From Rhodoferax aquaticus (GTDB lineage Bacteria > Pseudomonadota > Gammaproteobacteria > Burkholderiales > Burkholderiaceae_C), in the NCBI RefSeq assembly GCF_006974105.1, contig NZ_CP036282.1:620001-684000 (forward strand): a stretch of DNA of 64,000 nucleotides, read 5' to 3'. The translations under genes and the position numbers were made by a program. Each line of letters opens with the position of its first letter. The first letter of the stretch is position 1. Shown here piece by piece: positions 43,219 through 51,319 of this stretch. The notes below the pieces were generated by a model. The model was not told the origin of the DNA. It saw nothing but the letters and a program-made list of their open reading frames with translations, and did no database searches.

Positions 43219-43367
43219 GGGCGCAAATTACGGCGGCAGACACCGCTTACTCCGACCAGTCCCACCTGATCCGCACCACACGCCGCATCACCGGCTTTAC
43301 CCCCGAGGCCTTGGGCAAAGGCATTCAGCACCACGAGAGTTTTTGGGCTTATCGGCTTTGGATGTAG
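43179..43367 (+). pseudogene. Chimeric open frame: cassette flank joined to AraC C-terminus
   Basis: 62 codons. The first 12 residues equal the short frame after immunity copy 1. From about residue 20 the frame runs in phase into the copied AraC 3' end (SDQSHLIRTTRRITGFTPEA). Product, if made, would be a DNA-binding-helix fragment with no regulatory domain. It is best read as a recombination junction. Confidence 0.75.
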
Positions 43368-43368
43368 G
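43233..43368 (+). repeat. 136-bp direct repeat, right copy (AraC gene 3' end fragment)
   Basis: Seven differences from 38818-38953 by eye, no gaps. Homology begins at the GCGGCAGAC segment and ends one base after the TAG stop. Marks the right border of the effector-immunity cassette. Confidence 0.9.
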
Positions 43369-43380
43369 TAAATCGGGCTT

Positions 43381-43430
43381 TTGCGCACGTGGAATAAGCG
43401 AAGTCAGCTATTAAATTAATAGTAATTTCC
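43381..43430 (+). repeat. Dispersed intergenic repeat, copy
   Basis: 50 bp between the AraC fragment and the EamA gene stop. Shares GCGCACGTGGAATAAGCG and CAGCTATT with the family; the 3' part is AT-rich (ATTAAATTAATAG). Confidence 0.55.
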
Positions 43431-43457
43431 GGTTGGAACCCTAGTCTGTTCAAGACG

Positions 43458-44381
43458 TCACGATGCGGCTGGCCTGCGTGCGATCCACCACTGCCCACCT
43501 TGGTTCACGGCCAGGCCTAGCAACACGGCCCCAGTGCCCACCCACTGCAGCAGCCTTGGGACTTCCCCAAACGCCAGGGCTGCCGCAGTCAGACCCACTA
43601 CGGGCACTAGCAGCGAGAATGGTGTCACCTTGCCGGCGCTATGGCGCTGCAGGAGTTGGGTCCACATGGTGTAGGCGAGCAACGTGGCCAGCCAGGCTAA
43701 GTACAGCACCGAGGCGACGGCGGGCCAGCGCAAGCTGCTCACTTGGGCCACCACGCTGTCCCAGCCATCGCTCCAGATAGCTAAACCGGTGAACGGCAGT
43801 ATGGGCACCACGCTGGTCCACACGATGAAGGGGAAAGGCGCGTAGCTGCCGTGGCGCGCCGCCAGCCGCACCACGATGTTGGACACTGCCCACATGAACG
43901 CCGCACTGGCCGTGAGCACCAGGCCCACCAGCGTCATCTGGCCCGGGCCTTGGCCGTGCGCACTGGCAATGGCCACTAGGCCCCCTAGCGCGAGCACCAG
44001 GCCAGCCCATTGCCAACTGCGGGCACGCTCACCCAGAACAGGCGCGGCCAGCAGCAAAGTAAAAAAGGCCTGCATCTGCATCACCACCGAGGCCATGCCT
44101 GCCGTCATGCCCAGTTGCAGTCCCCAGAACAGAAGGCCAAACTGCCCCAGGCCTTGGGCCAAGCCATAGCCCAGCACGTAGCGCCAGGGCAGCGGCGGGC
44201 GCCCCACCCACCAAAGAAAAGGCAAGGAGGCCGCCGCAAAGCGCAGTGCGCCCAGCAGCATGGGGCTCAGGCCCTGCAGTCCCACTTTCATGACGACAAA
44301 GTTCAGCCCCCACAGAACCACCACGCCCAGCGCGCGCAGGCTGTCACCCCGCGTCCAGGAGCTCGCTGCTTGTGCGTTCAC
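43458..44381 (-). CDS. EamA/DMT superfamily transporter
   Basis: 307 residues, ten predicted membrane spans in two EamA halves. The first repeat starts ALGVVVLWGLNFVVMKVGLQG, the second near TASAAFMWAVSNIVVRLAAR. Relatives export amino acids or metabolites. The start overlaps the epimerase stop by four bases (ATGA). It is the last gene of the IclR-divergent operon. Substrate unknown. Confidence 0.9.
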   Translation of the reverse strand: MNAQAASSWTRGDSLRALGVVVLWGLNFVVMKVGLQGLSPMLLGALRFAAASLPFLWWVGRPPLPWRYVLGYGLAQGLGQFGLLFWGLQLGMTAGMASVVMQMQAFFTLLLAAPVLGERARSWQWAGLVLALGGLVAIASAHGQGPGQMTLVGLVLTASAAFMWAVSNIVVRLAARHGSYAPFPFIVWTSVVPILPFTGLAIWSDGWDSVVAQVSSLRWPAVASVLYLAWLATLLAYTMWTQLLQRHSAGKVTPFSLLVPVVGLTAAALAFGEVPRLLQWVGTGAVLLGLAVNQGGQWWIARRPAAS

Positions 44382-45388
44382 GCCCGGGTTCCCGAGCCAG
44401 TGATCGGTCGGCCCTGCGCCGCGCGGGCGGCGATAAAGGCGTCCAGCGCCTGGCTGCTGGTTTTGGCGGGCACGTAACCCAGCTGGGTCTTGAGCGCAGT
44501 GTTCAGCAGCACGGGGCGGTAGCGCAGAAAGTCCAGCTGCTCAGGCCCGTAGCGGCTGACCCCCAGCGCATGCCCGATGGCCAGCGCCGCTTTGAGCAAG
44601 GCAGCGGGCAGATTGCGCACAGGCTTGCCCAGGCGCTGGGCAATCGCGCGCAAGGGCAAGGCTCCGTCGCCCGCCACATTGAAGCAACCCGCGCGGCGGT
44701 GCTCCAAAGCATGCAGCATGGCACCGGTCACATCGGTATCCCAGATAAACACAAAAGGGCTTTCGCTACCTTGGATGGCCAAGAGCCTCGGTTTCTCGAA
44801 CAGCGCGGTGATCTGGTTGTCTACGCCCTCGCCCAAGATGGTGCCAATGCGAAACACGGTTTGCAGCAATTGCGGCGCGCTGCTGCGGTACTGCGCCAGC
44901 ATCTCTTCCACCAAGCGCTTGTGGTGTGCGTAGGCAAACACCTCGTTGCCGCGCAGCGCATCGGTCTCCACCAGCCATGCCGGGTGGTCTGCGTGGTAGC
45001 CATAGGCTGCGCCGCTGGAGCTCACCAGCAGGTGCTGTATGCCGTGTGACACGCAAGCCTCAAGCACATTGCGCGTGCCCAGCACATCGACCGAGTATTC
45101 AAACTCCCGGCTGGACTGCTTGCCCGGTGTGACGATAGAGGCCAGGTGCACCACGGTATCGATAGCGTGCTCGGCCAGCAGGGTGGCCAGCGTGGGGTCG
45201 CGCACGTCCTGCGCTAGGTAGACCACACCGCTTAGGCGCCGCTCGGCAGGTACGGGCCGCACATCGGTCGCGACCACAGCATCCAGACTACTTCTCTGCG
45301 CGAGCGCGGCCACCAGGCTGCGGCCTAAAAAACCGTCCGCCCCCGTTACCAGCACGCGGCGTGCGCGCGCCTGTGGCATAGCGCTCAT
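44378..45388 (-). CDS. NAD-dependent epimerase/dehydratase (extended SDR)
   Basis: 336 residues. VLVTGADGFLGRSLVAAL is the nucleotide loop and VVHLASIVTPGK follows as usual. SSSGAAYG and YAHHKRLVEE hold the catalytic Ser and Tyr-x3-Lys. The C-terminal part resembles steroid or sugar-type epimerases of the SDR_a group. It couples to the broken BASS gene (ATGA) on one side and to the EamA gene on the other. Substrate unknown; the operon context suggests an alicyclic or ketone compound. Confidence 0.85.
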   Translation of the reverse strand: MSAMPQARARRVLVTGADGFLGRSLVAALAQRSSLDAVVATDVRPVPAERRLSGVVYLAQDVRDPTLATLLAEHAIDTVVHLASIVTPGKQSSREFEYSVDVLGTRNVLEACVSHGIQHLLVSSSGAAYGYHADHPAWLVETDALRGNEVFAYAHHKRLVEEMLAQYRSSAPQLLQTVFRIGTILGEGVDNQITALFEKPRLLAIQGSESPFVFIWDTDVTGAMLHALEHRRAGCFNVAGDGALPLRAIAQRLGKPVRNLPAALLKAALAIGHALGVSRYGPEQLDFLRYRPVLLNTALKTQLGYVPAKTSSQALDAFIAARAAQGRPITGSGTRA

Positions 45389-46305
45389 GCGGACTCTCCC
45401 TGCGGCTTGGCCGGTGGCTTACGCCCCCACCAGCTTGCCAGCGCCAAGCCGGCAATGATGTCCCAAAAGCCCCAGACACCGGCCACCACAGCCATGCCGC
45501 CCAGGCCGCCAAAGAAGCTGAAGATCAGCACCAAGCCCAGGCCCGCATTGCGAATGCCCACTTCGATGGAGACGGCGCGGCGGTCATAGTCCGACAGTCC
45601 GGTGGCGCGCGCGCACACATAGCCTGTGGCAAAGGCCAGCGCGTCATGGATGGCCACGGCCAGCAGCACCAGGCCCACATAGTCCAGAAAGTAGCGTCAG
45701 TTGCCCGCTACGGCGCCCACAATGAAGCCGATCAGGCACAAAAAGCTCAGAATGCGTGCGGGCTTGCGCACCTTCTCTGTAAAGCGCGGCAGCTTCTCCG
45801 CACAGGCAATGCCCAGCACAAAGGGCACGCCGATGATGACCACTATGTGGCCCGCCATCTCAATCGGGTCCAGCGCAATGCTGCGAAACAAGGTGGACGC
45901 CGTGGGGTGCATGCCCGCCCAGAACGCAAAGTTCAGCGGCATCAGCACAATGGCCAGCGCGTTGGAAATGGCGGTCATGGACACGGACAAAGCCACATTG
46001 CCCTGCGCCCGGTGTGTGAGGATATTGCTCACATTGCCGGGCGGGCAGCAGGCCACCAAAATCATGCCCAGCGCAATGCTGGGGCCAGGGTTCAGCGCCA
46101 GCGTGAGGGCATAGGTCACGGCGGGCAGCACCACAAACTGCGCTGCAATGCCCACGGCCATGGCCACGGGCATGCGCAGCACGCGTTTGAAGTCGGCCAC
46201 ACGCGTGTCCAGGGCAATGCCAAACATCAGAAAACCCAGCACGATGTTGAGCACCACCAGCGAAGCGGGGTTGAAATTCAGGCGTATCTCGTCGACAGGT
46301 AGCAT
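45385..46305 (-). pseudogene. BASS family (bile acid:sodium symporter-like) transporter, interrupted by one in-frame TGA
   Basis: Two open segments in the same frame (46305-45697 and 45696-45385) are separated only by TGA at 45697-45699. Together they form about 306 codons with the BASS features PVAMAVGIAAQFVVLPAVTY, the CCPPGNVSNILTHRAQGN motif and the late VSIEVGIRNAGLGLVLI stretch. The residue at the stop is probably Trp (TGG to TGA), as AVAGN-x-RYFLDYVGLVLLA reads smoothly. Either a recent nonsense mutation, an assembly error or readthrough. The downstream half lacks a good start of its own. The following epimerase is still coupled by ATGA. Confidence 0.85.
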
Positions 46306-46337
46306 GTGTGTCTCCCTTGTGTGGTGTGTCTGAAGCC

Positions 46338-47666
46338 TCAGGCCAGCGCTGCGCTGGCGGCACGCACCGCAGCGCGGTAGGTGTCCTTGTGCACGTAGTA
46401 GGCCATGCGTTCCAACTTGAGGTAGCGGTAGCCACCGCTCAGGTCGGGCGGTGGGCCCGCCTTGGCGCGGCTGAGTGCGGCGGCGGCCGGGCTGCCTGCG
46501 TCGCGCGCTTTGAAATAGCGCGCCACCAACTCGCCTTGTTCATAGCGGCCTTGCCAGCCGATGCCGCTGGCCTCGATCATGCCCATCACCGCCAGGTTGT
46601 CGAACTGCGGCGAGAAGATGTTGAGGTAGAGCTGGGGCGACATGCCTTGCCAGTTCAGCAGCGTTACATCCATGAAGGGGTAGTGCAGCCGGTAGCCCGT
46701 GGCGCACAGGATGAGGTCATAGTCCTTGGCGCTGCCGTCTTTGAAATGCACGGTGTGGCCGTCTAGGCGCGCAATGTCGCCTTTCACATGCAGATCGCCA
46801 TGGCCCAGGTGGTGCAGCACCAGCGAGTTCACCACGGGGTGCGATTCGTACATCTTGTAGTCGGGCTTGGGAAAGCCAAAGCGGCTGGGGTCGCCGGTGA
46901 ACCAGCCCAGCACTGTGCTGTCCACCTTTTGCTTGAGCCAGGCAGGTAGCTTGATCTTGCCGCCCAGCGTGTCAGCAGGCTTGCCAAACACATACTTGGG
47001 CACAAAGTAGTATCCCCGGCGCACCGAGATGTCTACGCTAAGCGCTGCGTGCACCGCGTCCACCGCAATGTCGCAGCCTGAGTTGCCAGCGCCTACCACC
47101 AGCACGCGCTTGCCCCGGAACAGCTCGGCGCTTTTGTAGGCTGCGGTGTGCAGCAGCTCACCATTAAAGTGGCCTTCAAACGTGGGCATATTGGGCTCGG
47201 CCAGCGTGCCGTTGGCAATCACCACGCCCTTGAACTCCGCGCTCTGCACCGCGCCGTCAGCACCTTGCCATTCCACGCGCCACAGTGGCGCCACGCCGCC
47301 GCCCACTGGCTGAACGGAGCGCACCTTGGCACCAAAATGAAAGTGCTTGCGCAGGCCAAAGTGGTCTGCAAAATCAAAGAAGTACTGGCGCATTTCCTTG
47401 TGGCTGGGATAGTCCGCCACCTCGGGGCGCATGGGGAACTCGCTGAACTCGGTGGTGCTCTTGCTGGAGATCAGGTGCGCCGACTCATAAACGGTGCTGC
47501 GTGGGTTGTCCATGTTCCACAGGCCCCCCACGTCGCTGTGGGCCTCAAAGCCTTGGAAGGGCAGGCCCAGCTTTTGCAAGTTGCGCGCGGCAGCCAGCCC
47601 GCTGGGGCCCGCGCCAATCAGGGCGATGCAGTCGCGCGTGGTGGCGCTTGTCGTTGTGTCGGTCAT
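46338..47666 (-). CDS. Flavin-containing monooxygenase
   Basis: 442 residues. CIALIGAGPSGLAAARNL is the FAD loop, VLVVGAGNSGCDIAVDA the NADP loop, and VSPxxYFVP-type stretches lie between. The ILCATGYRLHYPF motif near residue 305 is diagnostic of FMO/Baeyer-Villiger-type enzymes. ATG 47666 begins MTDTTTSATTRDC. The gene lies 32 bases after the SDR gene, in the same operon, so an SDR alcohol dehydrogenase followed by a ketone monooxygenation is a plausible pair. The actual substrate is not evident. Confidence 0.92.
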   Translation of the reverse strand: MTDTTTSATTRDCIALIGAGPSGLAAARNLQKLGLPFQGFEAHSDVGGLWNMDNPRSTVYESAHLISSKSTTEFSEFPMRPEVADYPSHKEMRQYFFDFADHFGLRKHFHFGAKVRSVQPVGGGVAPLWRVEWQGADGAVQSAEFKGVVIANGTLAEPNMPTFEGHFNGELLHTAAYKSAELFRGKRVLVVGAGNSGCDIAVDAVHAALSVDISVRRGYYFVPKYVFGKPADTLGGKIKLPAWLKQKVDSTVLGWFTGDPSRFGFPKPDYKMYESHPVVNSLVLHHLGHGDLHVKGDIARLDGHTVHFKDGSAKDYDLILCATGYRLHYPFMDVTLLNWQGMSPQLYLNIFSPQFDNLAVMGMIEASGIGWQGRYEQGELVARYFKARDAGSPAAAALSRAKAGPPPDLSGGYRYLKLERMAYYVHKDTYRAAVRAASAALA

Positions 47667-47698
47667 CGGTGTCTCACTCAGGTTCTTATGGTTTGAAA

Positions 47699-48544
47699 TC
47701 AGTGGCGGGGCGGCAGGCCTGGGATCGCGGTGGCACCTGCCTCGCCCACGCGGGGCTTGCGCGGCTGGCCCAGCAGGATGCGGTCGTGCCACGCTGCGGG
47801 CAGCAGGCCCAAGGCACGGGCCAGCCAGCCCATGCGACGCGGCAGCACAATCTGCTCACGCCCGCGTGCGACGGCTGCGAGCAGGGCACGCGCCGCATCA
47901 TCGGCCTCCATCAGGCCGGGCATGACGAACTGGTTCCCGGCGGTGAGCGGCGTGCGCAAATAGCCGGGGCTGACCGTGTGCACACGCAGACCGCTGCCAC
48001 GCAGTTCGGCGCGCAGGCTCTCTAGATAGCGAATCAGCGCGCCTTTGCTGGCGCAATAGGCACCGTTGCCCGGCATGCCGCGCCAGCCAGCCAGGCTGGC
48101 CACCCCCACCAAGCTGCCTCGCCCTTGTGTGCGCATGGCTTCTAAAAAGGGCTGGAAGGTGGTGGCCACTCCCAGCACATTGATCTCCAGCATGCGGCGC
48201 ATCACGGCCAAGTCACCGGCCTGTGCGGTGTCAAAGCCGCCTGCCACCCCCGCATTGGCGATCAGCAGGTCGGGCACGCCAAAGCGGCCTACCCACTCTT
48301 GGGCGCACGCCTGCATGGCTGCGGGGTCTGCTACATCGGGCGTGTAAATGGCACTGCGGTAGGGCGCGGATGCGGCCAGCGCCTCTAGCACCGGGCGGTT
48401 CAACCCCACCAATGCCACCACCGCGCCTTGGGTCAGCAGTTGGCGCGCCAAGGCCTGGCCCAGGCCGCCGCAAGCGCCTGTGAGCACGATGTTTTGGAAT
48501 GGACTGCGAGGGCCGGACAAAGAGGAGGGCTGGTGCATAGACAT
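47699..48544 (-). CDS. Short-chain dehydrogenase/reductase
   Basis: 281 residues, classical SDR. IVLTGACGGLGQALARQL is the cofactor loop, LIANAGVAGG the NAG motif, and the catalytic Ser and Tyr-x3-Lys are in GVASLAGWRGMPGNGAYCAS with YCASKGAL. The C-terminus extends about 40 residues beyond the common SDR end. ATG 48544 or 48538 could be the start. It is the first gene of the operon divergent from iclR-type gene, with the two operators in front of it. Confidence 0.9.
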   Translation of the reverse strand: MSMHQPSSLSGPRSPFQNIVLTGACGGLGQALARQLLTQGAVVALVGLNRPVLEALAASAPYRSAIYTPDVADPAAMQACAQEWVGRFGVPDLLIANAGVAGGFDTAQAGDLAVMRRMLEINVLGVATTFQPFLEAMRTQGRGSLVGVASLAGWRGMPGNGAYCASKGALIRYLESLRAELRGSGLRVHTVSPGYLRTPLTAGNQFVMPGLMEADDAARALLAAVARGREQIVLPRRMGWLARALGLLPAAWHDRILLGQPRKPRVGEAGATAIPGLPPRH

Positions 48545-48569
48545 GGAGGCAAGCATAATCAGCGCTCGC

Positions 48570-48582
48570 ATTCATCTCGAAT
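48570..48582. promoter_or_regulatory. Probable IclR operator, site 1 (imperfect palindrome)
   Basis: ATTCATCTCGAAT: five-base arms around TCT with one mismatch. It belongs to a direct pair with 48593-48605, start to start 23 bp apart, in the 71-bp region between the divergent SDR and IclR genes. Confidence 0.65.
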
Positions 48583-48592
48583 ATTTATAGTA

Positions 48593-48605
48593 ATTCGTCT
48601 CGAAT
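48593..48605. promoter_or_regulatory. Probable IclR operator, site 2 (perfect palindrome)
   Basis: ATTCGTCTCGAAT: perfect five-base arms around TCT. Ends 10 bases before the IclR start ATG 48616, so binding here should repress the regulator gene itself. Confidence 0.65.
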
Positions 48606-48615
48606 ATTGGAACGC

Positions 48616-49380
48616 ATGGTGTCCATGGACAAGCCCACCCCCTTGCTGCGCGTGTTTGAGTTACTGGACCTGGTGTGCGCCACGGGCCAGCCCTTTAGCC
48701 TGGCCGACGCTGTGCGCAGCAGCGGCTGGCCCAAGCCCAGTGTGCACCGCATGCTGGGGCAGCTGGAGGCCGGGGGCTTGATCACCCGCGAACCCGGTGG
48801 CCGCCTGTATGCCCCCGCCGCGCGCTTGGTGCGCTTGGCCGAGAACGTGCTGAGCGCCGACACCCGGCGCGGCGTGCGCCATGCGGTGCTGCGCCAACTG
48901 GTGAGCCAGGTGGGCGAGAGCTGCAACCTTACCGCGCTGAGCGGTACCGATGTGATGTACCTAGACCGTGTGGAGTCCGCCTTCCCCTTGCGCATGGAGC
49001 TAAAGGCGGGCACGCGTGTGCCCATCCACTGCTCAGCCAGTGGCAAATTGTTTTTGGCCCATATGGCCGAGCAGGCGCGCGCCGCGCTGTTGGAGAGCCT
49101 GCCCCTGCCGCGCTACACCGCCACCACCTTGACGGAGCGCCGCGCGCTGGAGGAAGAGCTGGCGCAAATCATTCGCCAAGGCTACGCGGTGGATGCGGAA
49201 GAGTTTGTAGACGGCTTGGTCTGTGTGGCCGTGCCAGTGCTGCAAGCGGGCAGTCGCACGGTGCGCACGGCCGTGGCACTTCAAGCGCCTGCGGCGCGCA
49301 TGCCGCTGCAGCAGGCCTTGCAGCATGTGCCGCAGTTACTGGAGGCTGCTACGGCCATGGGCCGCACCCTGGTGGGTTAA
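48616..49380 (+). CDS. IclR family transcriptional regulator
   Basis: 254 residues. An N-terminal winged HTH (LLDLVCATGQPFSLADAV, then WPKPSVHRMLGQLEAGGL) is followed by the IclR effector domain with SCNLTALSGTDVMYLDRVES, HCSASGKLFLAHM and the YAVDAEEFVDGLVCVAVPV stretch. ATG 48616 is chosen; ATG 48625 is an alternative. Divergent from the SDR-FMO operon with the paired palindromes between, so it most likely regulates that operon and itself, in response to an unknown compound. Confidence 0.9.
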   Translation: MVSMDKPTPLLRVFELLDLVCATGQPFSLADAVRSSGWPKPSVHRMLGQLEAGGLITREPGGRLYAPAARLVRLAENVLSADTRRGVRHAVLRQLVSQVGESCNLTALSGTDVMYLDRVESAFPLRMELKAGTRVPIHCSASGKLFLAHMAEQARAALLESLPLPRYTATTLTERRALEEELAQIIRQGYAVDAEEFVDGLVCVAVPVLQAGSRTVRTAVALQAPAARMPLQQALQHVPQLLEAATAMGRTLVG

Positions 49381-49473
49381 ATCAGGGGAGCGGCGGTACA
49401 CAGCGCTCGGCGCGGACGACTCCATCCGGCTTGCAACTGCCAACGCACCGGGTGTCGCTACGTGCTGTCGCTC

Positions 49474-50562
49474 TCAGTCGTGGCTCAGAACATCGCCGAA
49501 GACGGTGTGCTCGCCGTCTTTGCGGTCGCAGTCGGGGGCGTCGTACAGCACGAGCCAGCTTGGCGTGCCACCCGTCATTGACAGTGGCAGGTCGCAAATG
49601 GCTTCTGCTCGGTTGGTGCCCTGCCCGTGCGGCAGAGCTACTGATTCAGTCAGCGCCGCTTCAAAGCGCACGGGCTCGCGGTTGTCCGCAAGCAAAGCCT
49701 TTGCCTGCGGCCACTTGAAGAGCCGAATCTCGCCGTTGAGCACCATCGTAGGGCCCGCCAAGATGTAGAGGTCATCGCCATAGAAGTGCAGGTCGCGCAC
49801 CCCCAAGCCGTCCAGTTGGACGAAGTGCTTGCGAATCAAGGTGCCTTTGTCGTCTAGCGGAACCAAACGCAGCTGCTGGTTCCGTGCCTCGACCTCCATC
49901 TCCAAAAGCGCGGACCACCCGCGCAGCACGGGTCCGCGCAGGCCCAGCAGCAGTCGTCGCCCGTCAATGGCCAGACCTTCGATGTCAAAGCCGTTGTCTT
50001 TGCCCGGGATGGCCATGTAGGGGCCGAAGTGAGGGTCGTCGGCCAGTGCGCGCGTCAGCAGGTTGTCTTGCGCATCGCCCTTCAGGCGCAAAGCGTGTCG
50101 CCCGTCCCGGGCTTGTCGCACAAGGCAGGGCGCCCCGCTGGCGTCAGCTTCAATCGGCAGGCAGGCCAGCAAGCGCCGGTTGCCGTCTAACGATGTTTTG
50201 GCCAGCCGTTTGGCGTTGTCTGCGTGGTCGCGCTCGGGCTTGGCGTTCCTGCGCTTCAAGCCGTGGGAGCCGACCACCCACAGATAGCCATCGGACACCG
50301 CCATGCCCTCTAAGTCCGCCTCTTCGTCGGCCAGCCCCGGTAGGTCTAGCAGGTCCGCCAGAGGGAAGTCGCGCACCTCGCCAAAGCGCAAGGACTCTTG
50401 GCCCACGGGGTCGAGCCTGCGCAAGCGGTCTATCCCACAAGCCTCGTCGCCTGCCACCCAGAGCCAGTCACCGGTGACGGCCGCTCCAGACAGGTTGGAT
50501 TGCACCAAAGAGCCTGGCGTGAACTCTAGGCGTGCGGCATTGGCAGAGCGGGTGTTGGGCAT
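49474..50562 (-). CDS. DUF3616 domain protein
   Basis: 362 residues, soluble, no signal peptide. Beta-rich repeats of propeller type: LSGAAVTGDWLWVAGDEA, LEGMAVSDGYLWVVGSHGL and FDIEGLAIDGRRLLLGLRGP match the DUF3616 family. The function of the family is unknown. It converges with the IclR gene, and the UPF0114 gene stops 28 bases upstream of its start on the same strand, so they may be co-transcribed. Confidence 0.82.
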   Translation of the reverse strand: MPNTRSANAARLEFTPGSLVQSNLSGAAVTGDWLWVAGDEACGIDRLRRLDPVGQESLRFGEVRDFPLADLLDLPGLADEEADLEGMAVSDGYLWVVGSHGLKRRNAKPERDHADNAKRLAKTSLDGNRRLLACLPIEADASGAPCLVRQARDGRHALRLKGDAQDNLLTRALADDPHFGPYMAIPGKDNGFDIEGLAIDGRRLLLGLRGPVLRGWSALLEMEVEARNQQLRLVPLDDKGTLIRKHFVQLDGLGVRDLHFYGDDLYILAGPTMVLNGEIRLFKWPQAKALLADNREPVRFEAALTESVALPHGQGTNRAEAICDLPLSMTGGTPSWLVLYDAPDCDRKDGEHTVFGDVLSHD

Positions 50563-50590
50563 GGCGAGAGGCTCCGAGGTCTAGATGGGG

Positions 50591-51109
50591 TTAGGTTTGT
50601 TCGCGAGTCAGTCGCTCCGCAAACGAGATGCCAATGGCCGAGAGCACGAAGGTGAAGTGAATCACCGCCACCATGGTGACGATTTGAATGTTCTCCAAGT
50701 TCAGCTCGCCACTGAGGTAGGTTTTCAAGGCGTGTACGCCTGAGATGGAGATGATGGCAAACGCGAGTTTGAGTTTCAGGTTGTAGGTGTTGACGTGGTC
50801 CAACCAGTCCGGCTTTTTCATATCCTGTTTGTCAAAGTGCCCGGTCGTCACAAACAGCGACACACCCGCCAGTGCGACCACCCACACGAGTTGCGCCACC
50901 ATGGTCATGTCGACCAGTTCCAGCACTTTGATGATGAGCGCAATTTTTTCTAGGTCAGCGAACAGCAAGGTGTTCATGAGCTTGTAGGTCTCTAGCAGGA
51001 ACTTGCCCAAGATTCCGAAAATGATCGCCACCAAGCCCACATAGAAGAACAGCATGGTGAAACGCATGCCGTAGAGCAGAGAGCCGACCCTTGAGAGAAG
51101 ATTTTCCAT
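50591..51109 (-). CDS. UPF0114 (YqhA/TIGR00645) family membrane protein
   Basis: 172 residues with four predicted membrane spans: LFFYVGLVAIIFGILGKF, then MTMVAQLVWVVALAGVSLFV, the KLAFAIISISGVHALKTYL segment and TMVAVIHFTFVLSAIGI. The whole chain matches the YqhA family, widespread and uncharacterised. ATG 51109 is the family start. The upstream 210 bp hold no gene. Confidence 0.88.
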   Translation of the reverse strand: MENLLSRVGSLLYGMRFTMLFFYVGLVAIIFGILGKFLLETYKLMNTLLFADLEKIALIIKVLELVDMTMVAQLVWVVALAGVSLFVTTGHFDKQDMKKPDWLDHVNTYNLKLKLAFAIISISGVHALKTYLSGELNLENIQIVTMVAVIHFTFVLSAIGISFAERLTREQT

Positions 51110-51319
51110 TGAACTAGTTCCTTGCCAAATAAGATGTTCGATGCGCCCAGCGTGGGTGGGAGCCAAGCAGTTTGTGGCCGTGCAAGCACGCATGCAGACC
51201 CGTGCGGTACCAAGCAGGATCTCTGTGCAGTGGATTAAACACGAGATAGCCGTTTGGGACCTATTCCACAGGCGTGTTGGGGTGTTTCCCCGCCGCGTAG
51301 CCTACGCCAGTAAGGGTGC

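Noticed and set aside
43233..43368. A second functional AraC regulator
   Set aside because: Only the last helix region is present; sensor domain and first HTH are missing.
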